Assembly: GCA_023266165.1 (NCBI GenBank)
Contig: JAHFRR010000016.1
Location: 1-17,510, forward strand
Direction: 5' to 3'
Source of the DNA: Thiotrichales bacterium
Lineage (GTDB): Bacteria > Pseudomonadota > Gammaproteobacteria > Francisellales > CACEW01
Length of the DNA stretch: 17,510 nucleotides
Part shown: piece after piece, positions 13,602-17,510 of the stretch
Position numbering within the stretch: position 1 is the first letter of the stretch
Layout: every line of letters starts with the position of its first letter
Program-made: the position numbers and the translations under genes
Notes under the pieces: generated by a model
Database searches by the model: none
What the model was told of the DNA's origin: nothing
Seen by the model: the letters and a program-made list of their open reading frames with translations, nothing else

Positions 13602-14744
13602 ATGAAGCAGTTAGCTTTGAAAAAACTCTCAGAAACCCTGGAAGTGCTTATGCGTGAGCAGGGGATTTCAATCAAAGAGTTGGCTGAGAAGGCCAACATG
13701 AGCTACTCCAGTTTGCTGCCTATTTTAAATGGTAGTCGAGAGTGTCGAGTTTCAAAAATTCTTGCTCTTGCTGATGCTTTGAGCTGCACGCCTGATGTCT
13801 TGCTAAAAGATTTGTATCAGTCCAGCTCTGGTAGAGATAAACTGCCCAAAAAGAAAGCGCCCCCAAAATTTCTCGCGGTTTTTATCTCTATTGTCAAAGT
13901 CACGTACTGCTTGCTCTATGATGTAGAGCGAAAAAAATCTGTGGAGTCTGTACAGCAGTTTCCTTTACGGTGTGGTGATGATGCAGAATTTTTCATTGGT
14001 AATATTATCAATGCGCTGACAACGTTTTCCGAGAAAATTAAAAATAAAATTGAGCTCAAAGATGTTAGTATCTTTGCGTCTGTGCAACAGTATGGGAGGA
14101 AGGCAAATCGAGAAAAGATACAGGTGAAAGGGGATCATTTTTTTTCTAAGCTTTCCATAGAAGCAGATGCCATCACAAATTATCAAACTTTTTTTGGAGA
14201 AAAAAATGGAATTTGTATTTCTATCAATGATGGGTGTATGGTCACATACAGCCTTGATGAAGGAAAAACGATTGAGCGTTTACAGGGATACGGTTTTCCC
14301 ATTTCTGACACAGCTGGAAACATTTGGCTTGGTTGTGAAGCAATAAAACATGTGCTGGCCGTGAAAGAAGGGAAGGAACAGAGCTCTGTGCTGTCAGATC
14401 GCCTATTGGGGGCCTTTAATGACGATGTCATCTTTTTATCTGCAAGTGCTCTTGAAGTCCCCAGCGTTACCTATCAAAAAGCAAGCTCTATTTTAAAAGA
14501 ACTTGCTTATCAAAAAAAATCAAGAGAGATTCTTCAAAAAAGCGCTGATTTCCTGCTAGAAGACGTGTCCTTGATTGACGAAAAAACAAAAACAGAATTG
14601 CTAATCTTTATTTCTGGGGAGCTTGCAGAGCTCTATCAGGGGCTGTTTCCTAAGGAAAGGCTTTTAAAACTCACTGGACAACAAACTGCGTTACTACTGG
14701 AGCATGGACTGAAAAAGTTAAAGTTAAACACATTAGATGAGTAA
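13602..14744 (+). CDS. XRE-type HTH regulator fused to a degenerate BadF/N-acetylglucosamine-kinase-like domain
   Basis: Residues 8-72 are a Cro/CI-type HTH (GISIKELAEKANMSYSSLLP at 21-40, then ILNGSR), with a Lys/Pro linker at 79-89. From residue 90 the chain follows the layout of the BadF/BcrA ASKHA sugar kinases such as N-acetylglucosamine kinase. KFLAVFISIVKVTYCLL stands where the phosphate-1 loop DGGGTKT should be; ISINDGC (206-212) stands at the GTGS loop; GYGFPISDTAGNIWLGCEAI (229-248) is recognisable as GDEGSGxWLGxxA, with the key acidic and Gly residues changed. The domain thus probably binds a sugar without phosphorylating it, as in NagC-type repressors, which pair an HTH with a ROK fold. 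AGGA lies 5 bases before the ATG. Its stop overlaps the MFS start by 8 bases. The HTH is firm; the kinase-like domain rests on motif layout. Confidence 0.8.
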   Translation: MKQLALKKLSETLEVLMREQGISIKELAEKANMSYSSLLPILNGSRECRVSKILALADALSCTPDVLLKDLYQSSSGRDKLPKKKAPPKFLAVFISIVKVTYCLLYDVERKKSVESVQQFPLRCGDDAEFFIGNIINALTTFSEKIKNKIELKDVSIFASVQQYGRKANREKIQVKGDHFFSKLSIEADAITNYQTFFGEKNGICISINDGCMVTYSLDEGKTIERLQGYGFPISDTAGNIWLGCEAIKHVLAVKEGKEQSSVLSDRLLGAFNDDVIFLSASALEVPSVTYQKASSILKELAYQKKSREILQKSADFLLEDVSLIDEKTKTELLIFISGELAELYQGLFPKERLLKLTGQQTALLLEHGLKKLKLNTLDE

Positions 14745-16128
14745 TTTTATGAATCAATTGCTGCATCAACCAGACCGTCTTTATAGAACTTTACAGCTAT
14801 TTTTAGTGTTGTCTGTTTCGATCTTTGGCATTCTTTACGGATACAATATTGGATCAATGTCTGGCATACTACCGTTGATGCAAGCGCGATTACACCTTAC
14901 AAGCTTTTCAGCCTCTTTATTTGTCTCGTCTTTTTTATGGGGGATCGTTTTTGTCGCGTTCTTTATGGCGCGCTTATCAGATTATGTTGGAAGAAAGACA
15001 CTGCTCGTTTTATCAGCGCTTACTTCTATGGTCGGAATTCTTGTCATGTTGAACGGCGATAATATACTGGTGCTCTCGATAGGGCGTTTATTGATGGGTG
15101 TTGCATCTGGAATGGCAAGTATCACAGTACCACTTTACTTGACTGAAAGCATGCCTGCCCATCTTCGTGGTCGAGGGGTTGTTTCTTTTCAGGTGTGCTT
15201 GACCTTTGGAATACTGTTGTCCACTGTCATTTGCCGGTTCGTTTATAAGGATTTTTCTTGGCGGCCCATCCTATGGATTGAGTTTATTCCTGCTGTAATC
15301 CTTCTCAGTCTTTCTTTGGTTGTGCCCGAATCGCCACGATGGCTGATTTCACAAGGACGAAATGTAGAGGCTCTTCAGGTTATTCAGAAAACACGCTCAG
15401 AATTAGAGGCAAAGAAGGTCTTCTCCGAGATTTTGGAAAATAAAAAAACTGCTGGGCGAAAGATTTTTGAATGGAACATCTTTTTAAAAAAACGATTTTT
15501 ATTCCCTATTCTTCTTGTCATGTGTCTCGGATCCTTCAATCAATTGACGGGCATCAATATCATTCTTCAATATGATTCCACTATTTTGTTCTTTTCTGGG
15601 TTTAAAGCCCATGACCTGGCGCTTTCTGGGAGTATTATAATTACAGCTCTTAATCTTGTTATGACTATTGTTTCATTTTGTCTTGTGGATCATATTGAAA
15701 GACGCAAGCTTTTAGCATTTGGACTTGCGGGTATTGTAATCTGCTTGCTTGGCATCGCTGCAGCGCATGGTTTTATGGAAGCCACGCGCACACGTGCGAT
15801 TATTGTGACAAGCTGCTTGCTGGGGTTTATCGTATTTTTTGCAATCGCGCCTGGCGCACTCATCTGGCCTTTGATGGGCGAGCTTCTCCCCTCAAAAATT
15901 AGAAGCACAGGGCTGTCGCTCGCAGCGCTTACGAGCTCAGTGATGGGGGCGTTGCTTTCGGCAAGCTTTTTGCCATTGCAAAATATAATAGGTCTTGGAG
16001 GGCTTTTTCTGTTTTGTGCGTTCATCTCTCTTTTGTATTTATTTTTAACCTATTTCTTGCCAACGGTCAATAGACGCTCTCTTGAGGAAATTGAAAAAAA
16101 TATGGTGCACAAAAATGATAACAAATAG
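14737..16128 (+). CDS. Sugar-porter-family MFS transporter
   Basis: A 12-helix inner-membrane secondary transporter of the sugar porter branch. Signatures are GYNIG (35-39) in helix 1, RLSDYVGRK (79-87) in the loop after helix 2, VPLYLTESMPAHLRGRG (131-147), PESPRWL (197-203) before the central loop, and QLTGIN with a following QYDS in helix 7. The usual C-terminal PETKG is missing, replaced by PTVNRRSLEEIEK. The length (463) is typical. The ATG lies inside the end of the HTH gene (8-base overlap), so translation is coupled; no separate ribosome-binding site is needed or seen. A later ATG at 14749 is possible. The sugar-sensor-like gene before it supports uptake of a sugar or amino sugar under its control, but export cannot be excluded. 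Confidence 0.9.
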   Translation: MSNFMNQLLHQPDRLYRTLQLFLVLSVSIFGILYGYNIGSMSGILPLMQARLHLTSFSASLFVSSFLWGIVFVAFFMARLSDYVGRKTLLVLSALTSMVGILVMLNGDNILVLSIGRLLMGVASGMASITVPLYLTESMPAHLRGRGVVSFQVCLTFGILLSTVICRFVYKDFSWRPILWIEFIPAVILLSLSLVVPESPRWLISQGRNVEALQVIQKTRSELEAKKVFSEILENKKTAGRKIFEWNIFLKKRFLFPILLVMCLGSFNQLTGINIILQYDSTILFFSGFKAHDLALSGSIIITALNLVMTIVSFCLVDHIERRKLLAFGLAGIVICLLGIAAAHGFMEATRTRAIIVTSCLLGFIVFFAIAPGALIWPLMGELLPSKIRSTGLSLAALTSSVMGALLSASFLPLQNIIGLGGLFLFCAFISLLYLFLTYFLPTVNRRSLEEIEKNMVHKNDNK

Positions 16129-16141
16129 GGTAAGGGCGAGA

Positions 16142-16723
16142 ATGGAGGCTCGCGCTATTTTGTATGATACAAATTTTCGAACAGAAGTTTATGAAGAAGA
16201 CGAGTTGACTTGGGAGCAGCACAATGAAATTCATCGGGCGTTAAATATTGCGTATCACTTCAGAACTCAATCTTTCGTTAAAAAAACATTTGGGTATTGC
16301 CTACCCATTAAAAGGGTTTTGGCGTATTACGATGATAAACTTGTTGGGCATATCGCAGTATTTATAGACCATATTTTTGTCGATGGAGAGAGAGTCAAAA
16401 TTGCTGGTCTGGGTATGAGTCTATCGCTAAAACCTATGAGCTTGCTGGGTGGAGTGTTGCGTCGTACAGCCCTCAATATATGCGCGCAGCAAGGGTTTGA
16501 TTTTGCATTAGGGCGTATCCGCAATAATATGCGTACACGAGAGCATATGGCCTCTTTTGTATGGTGTTTTTTAGAGCTTCCTTTAATTGGCAAAACCACG
16601 CGATCACATGAGGATGAGATAGTTGCTGTTTTCGATACTAAGCGATTTCGCCAGTGCCCTGATTGGCTGATTTCACAGGCATGTAAACAGGGATTTATCA
16701 AGATCGAAGACGAAATATTTTAA
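16142..16723 (+). CDS. GNAT-fold acyltransferase, NodA-like
   Basis: The core follows the acyl-CoA N-acyltransferase fold: RVLAYYDDKLVGHIAVFIDH (58-77), then VKIAGLGMSLSLKPMSLLGG (85-104) with the long alpha helix after it, and GFDFALGRIRNN (118-129). From memory, rhizobial NodA has the same order (AELGLYGVRPDLEGLG, then a segment like FGFGTVR) and almost the same length (about 196 against 193 here). NodA N-acylates the free amino group of a chitin oligosaccharide; here the acceptor is unknown. I chose ATG 16142 because AAGGG lies 5 bases upstream (16132-16136); ATG 16115, inside the MFS gene, and a TTG at 16082 are alternatives without good sites. It is the third gene of the HTH-MFS operon, 13 bases after the MFS stop. 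The GNAT call is likely; the NodA comparison is tentative. Confidence 0.65.
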   Translation: MEARAILYDTNFRTEVYEEDELTWEQHNEIHRALNIAYHFRTQSFVKKTFGYCLPIKRVLAYYDDKLVGHIAVFIDHIFVDGERVKIAGLGMSLSLKPMSLLGGVLRRTALNICAQQGFDFALGRIRNNMRTREHMASFVWCFLELPLIGKTTRSHEDEIVAVFDTKRFRQCPDWLISQACKQGFIKIEDEIF

Positions 16724-16739
16724 ATAATTTCCCACCGAA

Positions 16740-16770
16740 ACTCCTTATGATCACCATAAAAATCAGGAGT
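16740..16770. terminator. Inverted repeat after the HTH-MFS-acyltransferase operon
   Basis: ACTCCT (16740-16745) pairs with AGGAGT (16765-16770), and an inner GAT/ATC continues the stem after a small bulge. It begins 17 bases after the stop at 16723. There is no T-run, so an intrinsic terminator is uncertain; it may stabilise the 3' end. Confidence 0.35.
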
Positions 16771-16841
16771 GATAGGCGAAATCAGTCTATTATATGTTTT
16801 CTATTCATTAAAAAAGTTTATAAAAATTTTAAGATTACCTA

Positions 16842-16870
16842 TTGACACTGCGTTTTTTATAATGTAAATT
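16842..16870 (+). promoter_or_regulatory. Candidate promoter of the second three-gene cassette
   Basis: TTGACA (16842-16847), a 17-base spacer ending in TG, and TAAATT (16865-16870). The start would be near 16877, giving a leader of about 100 bases before the ATG at 16977. A perfect TATAAT at 16858 is too close (10 bases) to the TTGACA to pair with it. Confidence 0.5.
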
Positions 16871-16878
16871 CGCTTATG

Positions 16879-16946
16879 AAACCTAAATGGGTTTAACCGA
16901 TAAAGGTTTTAAATTATAGTTCTTATCCGATCTTTAAATGGATAAG
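16879..16946 (+). promoter_or_regulatory. Leader with three stacked inverted repeats before cassette copy 2
   Basis: AAACC-TAAATG-GGTTT (16879-16894) is followed by AACC-GATAA-AGGTT (16895-16908 approximately) and by CTTATCC (16922-16928) pairing with GGATAAG (16940-16946). The first two share arms and could swap partners. They lie in the predicted untranslated leader of copy 2 and are absent before copy 1. They could be operators or an RNA switch; no known class is recognised. Confidence 0.35.
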
Positions 16947-16976
16947 GCAGTGTAAAACTAAGTAGAGGATCAAGAT

Positions 16977-17162
16977 ATGAACGACATAGAACTGAGACCC
17001 AGTGAGATTTTGAAAGACCTGCATATTGTCGAATTCCTTCACCGCGAAGCCAAGTTTTATTTGGCTCATGCCCAAGACGAGAAGATGAGTATGAAGGCCC
17101 CGCAGCCCTACCACCGATTTGAGGGGTCTCAGGGATATCCAAAACACGGACGAGGAGTGTAA
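16977..17162 (+). CDS. Small protein A of the duplicated cassette, 61 aa (copy 2)
   Basis: It is identical to the 61-aa protein at 11543 except Ile11 for Val11; the other base difference is silent. It has an acidic helical first half and a basic Pro/Gly/His second half, with no signal peptide. It is preceded by TAGAGGA and by its own promoter and structured leader, unlike copy 1, so the two copies are probably expressed under different conditions. Function unknown. Confidence 0.75.
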   Translation: MNDIELRPSEILKDLHIVEFLHREAKFYLAHAQDEKMSMKAPQPYHRFEGSQGYPKHGRGV

Positions 17163-17164
17163 TC

Positions 17165-17473
17165 ATGTCAGTATTGCAAGAGGCCCATCCCATCATCAAA
17201 GCCCTGCGAGGCCTGTGTATACAGGATCTTCCCCGATATGAGGCGATCATTGCTTTGATGAGAAGCAGTTTATTTACCATGAAAAAGCATGGTCTTGCAG
17301 AGATTAACCAAGACTCGTTAGACCAGTTTCTTGTGGAACTGGCTGAGGAAAATGAGATTTGTTTTGATCGGGAGGACACGTTTGAGATCCTCGCTGAAAA
17401 CACACGAGACCTTGGGTTGCTGAAGGCTCTCTTTGCGCCGCCTCCTATTGATATCAAAAGGAAAAGTAGATGA
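17165..17473 (+). CDS. Small protein B of the duplicated cassette, 102 aa (copy 2)
   Basis: It is base-for-base identical to the gene at 11731. It starts 2 bases after the stop of protein A, and its TGA overlaps the start of protein C. It is helical-looking, with an acidic centre and a basic C-terminus. Function unknown. Confidence 0.8.
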   Translation: MSVLQEAHPIIKALRGLCIQDLPRYEAIIALMRSSLFTMKKHGLAEINQDSLDQFLVELAEENEICFDREDTFEILAENTRDLGLLKALFAPPPIDIKRKSR

Positions 17474-17510
17474 TGCGTCGTTGTATCGCGCGGGTTTTAG
17501 AGGACAGCAT
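17470..17510 (+). CDS. Small protein C of the duplicated cassette (copy 2), first 13 codons only
   Basis: The visible 41 bases equal the start of the 93-aa gene at 12036, beginning Met-Met-Arg-Arg-Cys-Ile-Ala-Arg. The rest lies beyond the window, so it cannot be said whether copy 2 is complete. Confidence 0.75.
   Translation, partial: MMRRCIARVLEDS

Larger units (their letters stand above)
16977..17510 (+). repeat. Long direct repeat, copy 2 (three-small-gene cassette, cut by window edge)
   Basis: This is the second copy of 11543-12076, in the same orientation, with two substitutions in 534 bases. It reaches the last base of the window still matching, so the true repeat is longer than seen. 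The 5' flank differs from copy 1 except for TAGAGGA. Confidence 0.97.

Noticed and set aside
16842..16863. Perfect TTGACA and perfect TATAAT close together
   Set aside because: The spacer is only 10 bases, too short for sigma-70; the pair TTGACA/TAAATT with 17 bases is preferred.
1..17510. CRISPR arrays, insertion sequences, prophage genes or rRNA
   Set aside because: No regularly spaced short repeats, transposase, integrase, phage structural gene or rRNA segment was seen.

Overview
The window is from a Gram-negative bacterium, most likely a gammaproteobacterium. The evidence is a bifunctional HldE for ADP-heptose (LPS core) synthesis, Mfd, a tRNA-Ser(UGA) with an encoded CCA, and EmrA/HlyD-type and MATE exporters. 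I lean towards a Legionellales-like or other host-associated lineage, but this is an impression from protein style and the sequence does not prove it.

The left part (about 1-11,240) looks like ordinary chromosome and is fairly GC-rich (one 60-base line counted by hand at 2761 is 55% GC). On the minus strand, in transcription order, lie a MATE efflux pump, a small exported protein and an HlyD-family adaptor, tightly packed as one operon (6068-3185). A tRNA-Ser with its own strong promoter follows, then hldE and mfd (mfd leaves the window at its left edge). On the plus strand from 6239 is an AAA_14/DUF4143 ATPase. It is followed by a convergent POT-family transporter with a degenerate proton-coupling motif, an unrecognised 449-aa protein, and a convergent SAM methyltransferase.

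The right part (about 11,240-17,510) is different. It is AT-richer (one line at 12661 has 15% GC, one at 14101 has 37%) and reads like an accessory region. It is framed by two copies of a cassette of three tiny, tightly coupled genes (61, 102 and 93 aa) that I do not recognise. The copies are 5,434 bp apart in direct orientation and differ at only 2 of the 534 bases visible in both. Identity starts at the first start codon, and the 5' flanks are unrelated apart from a shared ribosome-binding site.

Between the copies lie two transcription units. The first has an extended -10 promoter, a 51-aa peptide whose layout matches a lasso-peptide precursor (W..P.L leader motif, Thr at -2, Gly core +1, Glu core +9), and, one base after its stop, a 163-aa exported protein. 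The second is an overlapping operon: an HTH protein fused to what looks like a catalytically dead N-acetylglucosamine-kinase fold, a sugar-porter MFS transporter, and a NodA/GNAT-like acyltransferase. I read the second unit as possible amino-sugar sensing, transport and acylation. No lasso maturation enzymes (RRE/protease or Asn-synthetase-like cyclase) are visible in the window, so the lasso reading is a hypothesis.
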